NCBI GenBank assembly: GCA_038277395.1
Contig: CM076189.1
Location: 78,109,421 to 78,173,420 of the forward strand
From: Dryocosmus kuriphilus
Lineage: Eukaryota; Arthropoda; Insecta; Hymenoptera; Cynipidae
DNA: 64,000 nt
Reading direction: 5' to 3'
Shown here: positions 35,292 to 44,640 of the stretch, in pieces
Layout: every line of letters begins with the position of its first letter
Position numbering within the stretch: the stretch's first letter is position 1
Position numbers and translations under genes: made by a program
The notes under the pieces: model-generated
The model's input: the letters and a program-made list of their open reading frames with translations, nothing else
Told to the model about the DNA's origin: nothing
Databases searched by the model: none

Positions 35292-38200
35292 ATTTTTAGT
35301 AACGAATATTTACAACAGACCTAATGTTACTTTCGTACATTGATAAAACTATCACTGATTTTTAAAACATATTTTTGCTTTCAATTTTTGATAATTTCAT
35401 TTACGGCAAAGTATAGATTCATTGGATGTCTTGTGGCCTAATGAAAAGAACGAAATATATTTAAAAAGTTTGGATCTAAATTTGTTTCGTAATAAATTTT
35501 AAGAAATATTTTACAACAAACGGTTGAAAGCAACCATTTTTTTTTTTTGTAAACACATAATTAGGCAGCAAGATGCAAGTGCAGTGATAGTAACATATGT
35601 TTCAACAGTTTCATAATGAAATAAAGTTTTGGATGGAATATGTACACATATATAAGCTTTTACAAGTAACTAAAAATATAAAGCTAATGTTATCACAAAA
35701 AAAAGAAGAAAAGAGATGTGAAGTGAACCTTTTGGAACATATGTTGGCATGTTATACAGACCTAACATTAAATTTTTAGAGCATATTTTTTGTCATGGAA
35801 TAAATATTTTTCGAGTAGATGTCCCGAAATGTTTACCTTACTAAATAATAGAAAAAACCTTTTCTATAAATGTTTACAACACGATTAAATAATTTTTATC
35901 TAAAAATCTTATTTTAACCATTCCGATCAGTTCTACCCGAAGATTTCATTTGACCATCTGCAAATTAGGAATCTGCTGTATCAACCTAATTGACTAATAA
36001 AATCTTAGAAAACATTTTACATCTTTGACAAAATGGACATTATATTAAATATGAAATTAAATAAAATTTCCTGTGAAGAAAAAAAGAATGCCTTTCGACT
36101 ACGCTGACATTCGAAACCAGGACCTTCCTTTTGCCGGACGAATGTTGATAGGCGTTCTTTTTTTCACCGAAAATCTTATTTACTTTCTTATTGAAAATAA
36201 TATCCATCTTGTTGTAGAGAAGTACACAATGTTCTAAGATTTAATTATTCAGTTGCAAAAACTTAATATTTGGAATTCCCATAATATACTCTAAGTTCCT
36301 TAAACATACGACGTGTGATCAAAAAGTAAGGTGATTTTTTGAATTTCGCGGGATGCGTATAGTCGATATTCGTTTTCCTTTTTTCTTATGTTGGTACACT
36401 CGTCCCAAACATTTGTGCACCGTTTCAGGTATATAGAATTTCTTGTTTGTTCGGAGAGAGGCATAAAGGTTAGAAGTGTTTTGCGTGCTCGGTGATTTTT
36501 TGCTGTCGAAAAAAATGGATCAAAGAATTTGCATCCAATTTTGTGTAAATAATGGAACTAAGTGCTCTAAATCGCCTGAACTGTTGACAGAGGCATACGG
36601 CGAGTGTACTCTGAGTAAAAAAAATGTTTATAAGTGGTACAAGCTCTTTCGGGAAGGCCGAGAAGATGTTAATGACGAAGCTTGCACTGGATGTCCCAGC
36701 ACACGTCAACAACTGATGGAAACGTTGAAGAAGTGAAGAAAATAATGTTGGCGAATCGTCGAATTACCATTAGAGAAGTTGCTGATGATGTCGGCAACTT
36801 GTTTGGCTCGTGCAAAACAATTTTAGTGAATATTTTGTGCAAGACACGTGTGTCAGCGAAGTTTGTTCCGAAATTGTTAAATTTTGGCCAAAAGAACCGT
36901 CGCGCGAGCATCGCTCAGGAGCTGTAGAATGACGTCAACGGCGGCCCAGACTTGCTCAGAAGGATCATAACAGTTGACGAAACATGAGTATATAGTTATG
37001 ATGTCGAAACTAAGGATCAATCGTCCCAGTGGAAGTGTTCTAGATCAACAGGACCAAAAAAAGCACGCCAAGTTCGATCAATTGTCAAGGATTTGCTTAC
37101 CGTTTTTTTCGATTATCATGGCGTATTGCACCAATAGTTCTTACCACAAGGCCGCGCAGTTAATAAAGAATATTACCTTGAAGCTATGGGTCGTTTGCGT
37201 GAAGCAATACGAAAAAAACGACGGGAATTGTGGAAAAACTAGTCATGGTTATTGCACCACGATAATGCGCCAGCTCACACGTCATTGCTTGTTCGTAATT
37301 TTTTGGGCAATAGCAACACCATAATCATACCTCAGGCACCGTATTCACTAGATCTGGCTCCCTGCGCCTTTTTCCTGTTTCAAAACTGAGAAGACCCATG
37401 AAAGGACGGCGTTTTGCTACGATTGAGGAGATAAAGACCGCATCGCTGGAAGAGCTGAAGGCTATACCAAAAAATGCTTATTGGAAAAAGCGCTGGCACA
37501 AATGTATTATATGCGAGGGAGATTACTTTAAAGGGGACAACATCAATATTGATGAATAAGTAAATATTTTTTGATAAAAATAAAAAGTCGCCTTACTTTT
37601 TGATCACACCTCGTATTTGTTAACTTAGAACTAATACACTGTACTATTTGTATTTTTATTAATTTCTTAAATACCATAAGATTCAACTACATCATCTTCG
37701 TTTAAAACAAAATAATGTCCTTCGCCATCGCGTAACACTCCAAGCGGAGTTCCTGTAAGCAGAAATTGTAGGGATATTTTATTAAACAATTTTTTTAGCG
37801 AACTAATTAATTTGTTTATAACAAATACAATTTTGTTATATTTGTTCACCATTGTAGGCGAATATTTCTAGAAAGTATTTTTAATAATTTAAACTTTCTC
37901 TAGCAATTGGAAACAATGGGAAATTTTATTTTTTTATTTAAATACTCCCATCAAATAAAGTATAATTAGGAAAAGACAACAGTTTTGCGTAGACCTTTGA
38001 CTATTTATTTTGGATTTTATTGTAACTCATTCTATAAATACCACGAACATGTCCCTCTATGCGATGCTCTGAATTTACGATATACACCTTGTCATCGCTT
38101 ATACGATCGTAGAGCCTTTCAGGAATTGCACCTATAAGAAAAAATATAGGGATGTATAATAATTTGCCCTCCATTTTTCATCATTTCTTTGGATTATTTA

Positions 38201-38780
38201 TTTATAATACTGGATGGCATTTTAATGGGGAAGCTTCAGGCCTTCGCAAAAATACTTACAACATCTGGATTAAACCTTGTTTATAAGAAACGATAAAAAA
38301 TAATTGAAAGCATAAAACATTTTTTATTATACACGTAGAAGGACAGGTTGGTTAGTACGTGCAAACTCAGCCAAGTAGCATCGCTAGTACATACCGTGAT
38401 TATTTTCTGTTATTAGTATCTCTTGGAGAAATACGCGCCAAGTTTCGGACAGACCCGTCTATTACTTCGCGCTTGGCGTTCGTTTGAATTAGCCAAGTTA
38501 TAGAGGGTATAGACTATTCGTAAAAAAGAAGAAAGGAACTGTGTGTATGGCTATACACTAACAAGGTGAATGAGTCTTTGGAATTTCGTATATTTTTAGC
38601 TGCTCGCAATGTAGATGTCTTTATCTATTTTATTCAGGAAATAATCAACGTTTTCTTATTTTCCTATATCCGTAGAAAGTATCAATATACAAAACAATAA
38701 ATGAAAAATAAGATAATACCAAATATAAAATCAAAGTGAAAAAAGAAAGAAATACAAATACGAAAAATAATTGCATTCAT
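28349..38780 (-). CDS. Split gene of serial phase-1 microexons encoding a predicted small secreted protein
   Basis: Six exons on the minus strand: 38780-38720, 38131-38042, 37752-37675, 34614-34528, 34039-33923 and 28470-28349. Lengths are 61, 90, 78, 87, 117 and 122 bases, totalling 555, or 184 residues plus stop. All five introns are phase 1 with GT..AG borders and pyrimidine-rich acceptors, and the frame is open across all junctions. Exon 1 is a signal peptide (MNAIIFRICISFF start), with cleavage likely just after the first junction. Each later exon carries one strand-turn-strand unit: ISDDKVYIV, LRDGEGHYFVL, VDLQGRHYIIK, GTVQDGKLV and YVGNNLWIYLL. Introns are 588, 289, 3060, 488 and 5452 bases; the two long ones hold transposons. 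The family is not recognised. An effector-like secreted role is inference from the architecture. RNA would confirm the exon set. Confidence 0.65.
28950..30180. repeat. Degenerate array of a GTTGAAAATT-type word
   Basis: Over 1.2 kb, imperfect copies of TTTTGGTTGAAAATT, CAACTATTTTTGG and related words alternate. The array lies in the last intron of the microexon gene and is interrupted at 30200 by the Tc1-like element; the same words resume at 33250-33720. Reading frames such as 30111-29827 are repeat translations. Confidence 0.75.
30770..30930. repeat. Tandem repeat of about 30-37 bp inside the Tc1-like element
   Basis: About five copies of a unit with AACGATCCCAGTCAGTTAAGG, each diverged. 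The array lies between the left arm and the 3' end of the transposase remnant. Confidence 0.75.
30900..32030 (-). pseudogene. Broken Tc1/IS630-superfamily transposase
   Basis: Three pieces are in order on the minus strand. The first (32027-31737) carries a helix-turn-helix region with STPTVSKNMSRFEESGAI. The second (31535-31191) has PLIAFSDEPTFRLNG, the first catalytic aspartate block, then NRNCRYWSNEKPH and FFIHGNLDGPTYLEIL. The third (31130-30900) has CPDLTPLDFFLWGSI with the last catalytic residue. The second catalytic block, expected as QQDGAPAH, is destroyed at the break (WYQKML). The combination with SPDLTPLDFFLWG is that of the insect Tc1-like group with a DUF4817-type N-terminus. It is inactive. 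Confidence 0.85.
33220..33720. repeat. GTG microsatellite and continued GTTGAAAATT array
   Basis: A short GTGTGTGGGTGG tract (33222-33246) follows the right end of the transposon. The same degenerate words seen at 28950-30180 then resume, showing that the transposon split one array. Confidence 0.6.
33923..34039 (-). CDS. Exon 5 of the microexon gene (proline run plus hairpin unit)
   Basis: The exon is 117 bases from a GTTCCTTACAG acceptor to a G/GTAATTTAA donor, phases 1-1. It begins with an acidic residue, a run of six prolines, then NGDTIKDRSRRILGTVQDG. If the donor is not used, the frame continues 17 codons to a stop at 33870 with an ATTAAA about 30 bases on, so an alternative short 3' end is possible. 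Confidence 0.6.
34260..34460. repeat. Low-complexity GGAATTTCAAGGAATT-type run
   Basis: A 200-bp stretch between exons 4 and 5 of the microexon gene consists of imperfect GAATTNNAGG words. It is intronic and has no open frame of interest. Confidence 0.5.
34528..34614 (-). CDS. Exon 4 of the microexon gene (hairpin unit)
   Basis: The exon is 87 bases between a TTTCTTTTTTCAG acceptor and a G/GTATATAAA donor, phases 1-1. It encodes INAVLVDLQGRHYIIKRD. The central pattern (hydrophobic alternation, a turn with G, then YII) aligns with exons 2 and 3, which suggests tandem exon duplication. Confidence 0.65.
35138..35225 (-). pseudogene. Probable extra exon of the microexon gene, frameshifted
   Basis: It has a strong acceptor (TTTTTTTCTACAG) and a strong donor (GC/GTGAGTAG), and encodes VCVYLRNNKLTLPL, another strand-turn-strand unit. 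At 88 bases it is not symmetric: entered in phase 1 it stops after ten codons, while entered in phase 0 it is open and leaves in phase 1. Its neighbours are 87 and 78 bases, so a one-base insertion in a former symmetric exon is the simplest reading. An alternative first exon is possible. Confidence 0.45.
35245..35288. repeat. (TA)n microsatellite
   Basis: About 20 TA dinucleotides lie directly upstream, on the coding strand, of the frameshifted exon at 35138-35225. Confidence 0.95.
36309..37613 (+). mobile_element. Mariner-family transposon, inactive, in an intron of the microexon gene
   Basis: The ends are GTGTGATCAAAAAGTAAGG on the left and its complement CCTTACTTTTTGATCACAC on the right. 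CGA caps and TA on both sides (36307-36308 and 37614-37615) give a clean target duplication. It is 1305 bp long and in the opposite transcriptional orientation to the host gene. Its terminal repeats differ from those of the intact mariner at 15.5 kb, so it is a different lineage. Confidence 0.92.
36514..37559 (+). pseudogene. Mariner transposase pseudogene
   Basis: It starts MDQRICIQFCVNNGTKCSKS and continues through VYKWYKLFREGRED, then a frameshift, VEEVKKIMLANRRITIREV and SAKFVPKLLNFGQK. Later pieces show VDET followed by a stop where TGDESW is expected, LHHDNAPAHTS, and SLDLAPCAFFLF where the family has SPDLAPCDFF. The third catalytic aspartate is therefore changed to alanine. Several stops and frameshifts make it plainly dead. 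Confidence 0.9.
37675..37752 (-). CDS. Exon 3 of the microexon gene (hairpin unit)
   Basis: The exon is 78 bases between a TTCTGCTTACAG acceptor and a G/GTATTTAAG donor, phases 1-1. It encodes GVLRDGEGHYFVLNEDDVV. Unspliced, the frame stops two codons past the donor. A dead mariner lies immediately downstream in the following intron. Confidence 0.65.
38042..38131 (-). CDS. Exon 2 of the microexon gene (hairpin unit)
   Basis: The exon is 90 bases, bordered by a TTTTCTTATAG acceptor and a G/GTATTTATAG donor, phases 1-1. It encodes a unit with RISDDKVYIVNSEHRIEG. If the donor were ignored the frame would run only a dozen codons further to a stop, which argues for splicing. Confidence 0.6.
38720..38780 (-). 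CDS. Exon 1 of the microexon gene: start codon and signal peptide
   Basis: Twenty codons from ATG at 38780 end in a G before a GTATTAT donor, so the intron is phase 1. The peptide starts MNAIIFR and is then almost wholly hydrophobic and aromatic, as expected of a secretion signal. The same frame is open up to 38954, but the upstream methionines give hydrophilic N-termini, so I prefer this start. Confidence 0.6.
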
Positions 38781-38989
38781 CTCATAGCGAGGTATGGGAA
38801 AAATTGAAACACGGTGTTGCGCGAGCAGGTATTTTGTCACGTGCTGTTTTAAAAGTTCTTGCTCATACTTATGCTTGTTCAATAAACACAACAGCAGATG
38901 CCTTAAAAAATCTTTATTTAATAACATCTCAAGGTTAAGGATACTGTCGCACATTGAAGAGATAAAAATGTTCTTAAGTTGGCGTTAAG

Positions 38990-39420
38990 TCCGAGGTTAC
39001 AAATTGGTGAGAGTTAGTGAGTTCAGAATGCGTATCGATTCGGGCCTCAGACCGCACTGCTCGGGCTCGCCCTACCCGTCCCATTCCAGGGTACGTCCCC
39101 ATCCTTCCTCGTTTTCCGGCGTTGTCAAACCAATACCGATTGTGGAAACCAAAAAGTCTAAACTCACAAGAGATGGCAACGTCGTGCAGGAAATGGTCAG
39201 AGAGAGGACCCTGGTCCAGATTGACGCCACTTGGGCTGCCTTCTGGCAACGACTACGTCGAGCATTTATGGTCGCATTTATCCCTTGAGGGCCAAAACGT
39301 GCCTTTCCACAAATTCTCGGCTGTAGTCCCAAATAGGTGTAAGACTGAATTTATGCTTCATACAGGAAGTGAAAGTTCGACGAATGCACTTTGTGCCCTG
39401 ACTGAGACTCAGGTCTAACA
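38990..39420. other. GC-richer fragment open in several frames, probable element piece
   Basis: Overlapping frames of 80-130 codons occur on both strands (39004-39288 and 39017-39418 plus; 38974-39249 and 39072-39332 minus), which is more a sign of composition than of a gene. Abrupt composition change against AT-rich neighbours suggests an inserted element. I cannot choose a coding strand. It lies upstream of the microexon gene's start. Confidence 0.35.
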
Positions 39421-39549
39421 CACGGTATGGGAAAAATACAATAAATATAAGGCTATTTTCCCATACCAAGGTTTGGGAAAATTCCAGTACCGGTATGGGT
39501 AAATTACTTCCATTACATGTAAGGGAGGATTATCACAGATTTTTTTTTA

Positions 39550-40440
39550 CAGTGGAGATAACCATTGACACCATGCTCCTTCAGAACTTCCCAAAGTTTC
39601 ACTCTATCCGCCTTGAGAAAGCTTTCTCCAGGTCAATGAATTAGCAGAAGAATTTTTTGTTTACCCTCAACCCTTTTTCTATAATCTGCAGCAGGACAAA
39701 TATCTTATCTTCACATTATCTCCCTGGCATAAATCAACGTTGGGCATCCCATCTCTTGTCTTTTGTTACTTTCATGACTTTGCGAATAAGTAGTTTGCTA
39801 AATACTTTGTCTGAGGTACTAATTCAGCTGATAGCTCTATGGTTAGAGCCGTCACCCATATCACCTTTTTAATTGTAAATTTGAACGATGATAGACTTTC
39901 TCCACTCATTTGGAACTTCTCCATTTGCAGTACACAGTTTCATCAATTCCCCCCACCACAAAAACAGAAAGTTGTCGCAGTCTTTAAGAATTTCAGAAGT
40001 AATTCCATTTACACAAGCAGTCTTACCATTCTTCATATTCTTAGTTGCCGCCTTAATGCTGAACACGTTAACTCCTACTTCGTCACCTTCAAAAGAATTT
40101 TCTAATGTACCTTCATCTTTCTCGCAGTTCTTATGATCTATAGCTTCATCTCCATATAATTTCTCGAAAAAATCTTTCACAGATTCCTCCACTTTGTCCG
40201 TATTCCACCCATACAGCCATCAGCAATCTTAGTTCGATAAACTCATTACTACTTCTTTCTTTTGCAGTTTTCTTTACCCATTTTCAGAATAGCTTCTTAT
40301 TTCTGTCGAAATCACTTTGCAGTTCTCTATCTTCTCCCGCTTTGACTTTATCCTTGCTTTCTTTGACTAATCTGTTTGATTTTCTATCTTTACCTCTATA
40401 ATTGATTCTTAATCTAATCGTCTCCTCATTATTGAGACCT
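39550..40440 (-). pseudogene. Reverse transcriptase fragment of a non-LTR element
   Basis: The minus frame 40192-39869 reads VKDFFEKLYGD, then AATKNMKNGKTACVNGITSEIL (KMKNGKAPGxDG-type block with the aspartate replaced by asparagine) and GEVPNEWRKSIIVQIYN. Downstream, in other frames, come a GDxxxxxNxRxISL-type block and a cognate of the following motif down to about 39600. It is 5' and 3' truncated. The 5' LTR of the BEL/Pao element begins just beyond it. Confidence 0.8.
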
Positions 40441-40519
40441 TGGATATTATGCATTCTTGGGTATGCTTGCTTTTTCTCTTTAACTGCGATGAGTATTTCA
40501 TCACACTACCAAGAAATAT

Positions 40520-41167
40520 ACCTAATACTAATTCTAGATTTTTTCTCTTAAATAAGTCAAGGTAAATTATGTATCTTGTGATTGATAGGGAAGATCGCTT
40601 TCCCTTGAGTTCGAAAGCTAAAAAGTTTGTTAATCCTATTGTTAAGGGAGGTATGCTTGTAGTCTCTCGGTTTATGGGCATGCCTCGTCAACGCAAGCGA
40701 GATTATGACAGGTTTAAGGTTTATTATCTTGATGGAAAACTTGGAGGATTCGAGCTTGAAAGCTCCTAGTGAGTAGTGCTGTTTCGGTAGGCGAATTCGG
40801 TTTTCAAAGTAGTTCATTTTCTTTTGGCGTCCTACGAAGTTGGCTGTCCCACATTTGTAGTGATTATTCTTGTCAGCATTGTGTGTTTCTTCTCGCGAAT
40901 CGGTTGCGTTTCTTTCTGGATTGATGGTGTTTCCTTTCGGAATATTGTAAACAGGGGTGTGAGTGTTTCCTAATTTTACTTTAGAGTTGGAAGATCCTTT
41001 TTTCTCCACTCGCTGAGTGCAGGTTTTTTATGCCAGGTACATATCATTATTTGTGTTCACTCTTATCAAGGTTGTTCTTCTTCCATTTGCCCCAACTCTC
41101 TCCTCTGACCTGTAATTATTAAGTTAATTATTGCTATCAATACGTCCTTTATTTATTATAAATTCAA
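40520..41167 (+). repeat. 5' LTR of the BEL/Pao element
   Basis: It starts near CCTAATACTAATTCTAGA and ends near TTATAAATTCAA. Compared with the 3' copy it has about 140 extra bases near its start (about 40560-40705), which contain a small open frame. Either this was deleted from the 3' copy or it was inserted here. Exact termini are uncertain by tens of bases. Confidence 0.65.
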
Positions 41168-41700
41168 TTAAACAACGATCCTTCGAGCCGGATTTGACAA
41201 AGAGTGTGATGTCACTTTGGAAGACTAGCCTTGGTATCATTGTGGTCTTTTTTCATTTTGTTTTCTGTCTATGGTGCATTGGTGTCATTATATCCCCACT
41301 CGTTTTTTTCTTTAATTGGACAATTCCAACCCATTCAATTAAATAGCGATAGAAGGCGAAGTATCATGGAATCTATATCTTTAAGAGGGTTAATCGTTCA
41401 TTAAAGCTCTCGGGTGCATGAAATTAAGCGGATACACGCGTTATTTGTGGAATGTACTCCTAAAAGACGTATTCATAATATTCTCGAAAGAAAACTCCCA
41501 CCTATTGAAAAAAAACTGAGAAGAGGTTCGCGCTACTCACGCCGAAATTATTGTGACGGACAATTTTGCAATAGATCTTTATATAATAGGTGACGTGTTT
41601 GTTCAAACTGCAGAAGCTTATGAATCCTTCCAAAATGATATGATGTGAATTTTGAATAGATTGGTACCTCACTGATAAATGCCCTCATATTATTAGACCT

Positions 41701-42690
41701 GTGGACCATTCAGACTTGAATCCTCGAAACACGAAACTACCCAAGCTAGATCTTCTGACATTCTCAGGTCGCTGCGAAGATTCGAAAAATTTTTGTGACT
41801 ACTTTTCCACTCTCTTTAATGATAACACACAATTAAGCAACGTGACGAAGTTGCAGTATGTAAAATTGTATCTCACGGGTTCAGCAGATGATTTAGTCAA
41901 AGACGTGGCTACGACCAAGGAGAATCGTCCGTCAACCTGACAGGCTTAGAAAGTGCGATTGTCCAATCCTCTCTAGATTGTAAATAATCTCTTAACTGCG
42001 TTGATCGACTTACTGTATTTAAAAAGGGAATGGGTGGAAGATTTGCGTGAGTCTAACGACGCAGCTCAGCGTATTGTGCGCGTGTTGACAAATCTTGAAA
42101 TGCCTGTAAAGCATTGGGGAACCTGGCTGGTTTATGTCTTAGCTATCCGTCTAGATCCTGAATCCCATAAGCTGTGGGAGGACAACCATAGTATAAAAGA
42201 TCATCAGGTACTCTCCAAAGCTGATGTATCCTCAGCAGATATTGATAAATTCAACGATTTCCCAGTTTTCACGGTTTCGTAGAAGTACTCGGACAGATTT
42301 CTCAGGCACTTGTTATGATTGTGTCTGACACTAAAACCACTAAGTAGTCTGTCGCTACTCAATCAAATTCTCGAGCAAATTCGAAACGAGTATTGCAAAC
42401 AAGTGCCCCCCCCCCCCCCCCCTCCCGCAGTATTCTTCCAATTGGTAAACCAGCTTTTCGTGAATGTCCGCTCTGTAGTGGAGGATATTATATCGGTATC
42501 TGATCGAATTACCTTGCGAAGTCTCCGTATGAACGTCACAATGGAGCACCCCATCTACGTTTATGTTTTATCGGCTTATGTTGTCATGGATTTCAAAATT
42601 CTCAATCCAACCGCAGATGCACGATTTGTAGAGATAAGCATCACTCGGCGATTCACTACGTTCATTCCAAGCAAGAATATTCTAATGTGA
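41701..42690 (+). pseudogene. BEL/Pao gag remnant
   Basis: The frame 41701-41940 has KLPKLDLLTFSGRCEDSKNF and QYVKLYLTGSADDLV, the usual gag opening (LPKLxLPxFSG, and YLKSxLxGxA). It shifts to 42001-42282 with LTNLEMPVKHWGTWLVYVL and LDPESHKLWE. A zinc-finger region around 42610-42660 retains CRDKHHS. Stops and frameshifts separate the pieces. A poly-C run (42407-42422) interrupts it. Confidence 0.85.
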
Positions 42691-43133
42691 ATCATGATAA
42701 GAAGGAAGACATCTCTCAAAATACAAAGGATTGCGTGCTTCCCTCTAGCACATCTTCGAACACAGCAAGTGTTTCGACTACGAGCCACCCCGTACTTCCC
42801 CCTACGGCTCAAGTTATGATTCTCGGTCCTAGAGGAATTCAAGTGCGTGTCTGCGCTATACTCGATCATGGGTCCGAAGTTTCATTTGTTATAGAATCCA
42901 TAGCGCAACTACTCGAGCTTCCTTATCATCGAACAAACAATGCGCTCAATGGCAATGACGCGTTAAAAGCTGTTACTGCACATGAAATTATTGCTCAAGT
43001 GCCTTTACAGTCACTTTATGGCACTTCATTCCATATAGAGACTCAAGCTCTCGTTCTGCCTCGCCTTACATCACAGGTTCCTTCAAGGAAGCCCACGGAT
43101 TTTGATCTTTCCCTATTCAAAGGTATTAACTAA
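42687..43133 (+). pseudogene. BEL/Pao protease region
   Basis: The 148-codon frame contains VCAILDHGSEVSFVIESIAQ, the aspartic protease site, where the family norm is LLDSGSQxSFI. The first serine is replaced by histidine (DHGSE). A linker towards the reverse transcriptase (LTSQVPSRKPTDFD) follows. It would process the polyprotein. It is separated by stops from gag and reverse transcriptase. Confidence 0.8.
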
Positions 43134-43139
43134 ACGGAC

Positions 43140-44640
43140 CCCCATTTGTTGGAACCTGACTCGGTTGATCTTATTTTAGGAGTTAATGTTTGTGGCCGAG
43201 TTTTTTTTTCGTACCGGGTTACGCCGATTTCCACCATCTCAATTAATTGCGCCATATACTGCACTAGATTGGATCGTTTCGGATCCGTTACATTCGGACA
43301 TGCCATGGCACGCGGGACTCACATTTTCAATACCACATGAGGAGGAAGTAGCCCTCCTTTAAGAAATTGAAACCAGAGGATGAGGCATGTGAACAGCTTT
43401 TCTCATTTAAGCATTTTCTAACGCCCGATGAATAATATATAGTTCGCTTCACTTTAAAATCGCAACCTCTACTTTCTTCCACAAAAATGCGACGGATAGC
43501 CCTAAATTCTCTCTCGAATACCCACCGTCGACTTTCAAAAGATCCTAAACGTGCCGAAGCTTATCGAGATCTTATGAAAGTTTATGAGGAATTGAGACAC
43601 ATGGTGAGAATTCCAGAAACTCAAATGGACAATTCACGAGCATGGTATATTCCCCATCACTCTATAGCTTTATACATCCCTACTCAGTGGCAGTTTAGCG
43701 TGGTCTTTGATGAGTCTCGACGAACTTCTGAGCAGCATTATCTAAGTGAATTTCTCATGGCAGGCCCTGCCCCTCAATGAGACGTCCTTCTCTTACTTTC
43801 AACTTATCGAAAGTATCGATACGAATTTACCGCGGATATCGTCAAAACATTTCGGCATATTAGAGTCCACCCTGATGATCAGGATGCGCAGAGAATTCCT
43901 TGTACTCATGCCTCTGAGCAGCGCCTTTTCAATTACCGTCTAACAGCGGTCACTTAAAGCACGGCTTGTGCCCCATATCTAGCTATTCGTACTCTTCTTC
44001 AATTAGCATTAGATGAATCTTACTGATTCCCTCTTGTGTAAGTTGCATCCAACATAATATTTATGTAGACGACACCTTTTCGAGGGCAGAAAATCTTGAG
44101 CTTGCGACAAAAAGCAAAATGAATTATGCGAACTTTTATTTTCGGCTGGAATCGTGCTGGATAAGTGAGCTGCAAACCAATTTGAGCTGCTACAACATCA
44201 CGGTCAGTCGAATTAAGCTGATAGGTACATCGTTTCTAACGAATCTGTTAAGACTCTGGGTTCTGAGTTGGGATCAAGCTAAAGACACGTTTGGAGATAG
44301 CATTACTGAACTCAAACCTACAGTCCAGGACCCCACAAAACGATCTACCCTGTCGATCATTTCTCAGTTATTCGATCCTCTCGGCTGGCACGCTCCCTTC
44401 ACAATCACTGCGAAAATCTTGATGCGACGCCTGTGGATCTTAAAATGTGCCTGGGATTCGCCTTTGCCCGAAGAAATTACAGAAAGCTGGAATTACTCTC
44501 GTAACTCACTTGCATCTCTCTCGACGCTTTCCATCAGCCGCTGGTTAGGAAGTTCTTCAGGTTCTGAGGGTCAAATTCACGGCTTCGCCGACGCTTCTTC
44601 ACGTGCCTAGGCCCCATCTGTATACCTCAAACTTCCAATC
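43140..44640 (+). pseudogene. BEL/Pao reverse transcriptase and start of RNase H, broken
   Basis: Pieces include VDLILGVNVCGRVFF (43146), RAEAYRDLMKVYEELRHM and WYIPHHSIA (43487-43780), WQFSVVFDESRRTSEQ, and a later frame with LSIISQLFDPLGWHAPFTI (44119-44610). The last is the characteristic SxxYDPLGxxxP block after the reverse transcriptase. GFADASSRA marks the start of RNase H. The YVDD site lies in a disrupted frame near 44060. Not functional. Confidence 0.82.

Noticed and set aside
38370..38440. A strong G/GTATGTACT donor on the minus strand, possible extra exon of the microexon gene
   Set aside because: The frame ending there has an in-frame stop shortly upstream and no pyrimidine-rich acceptor. 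It may be untranslated or irrelevant.
39004..39418. Overlapping plus-strand frames in a GC-richer patch upstream of the microexon gene
   Set aside because: Several frames on both strands are equally open. Without a family match this is composition, not evidence of a gene.
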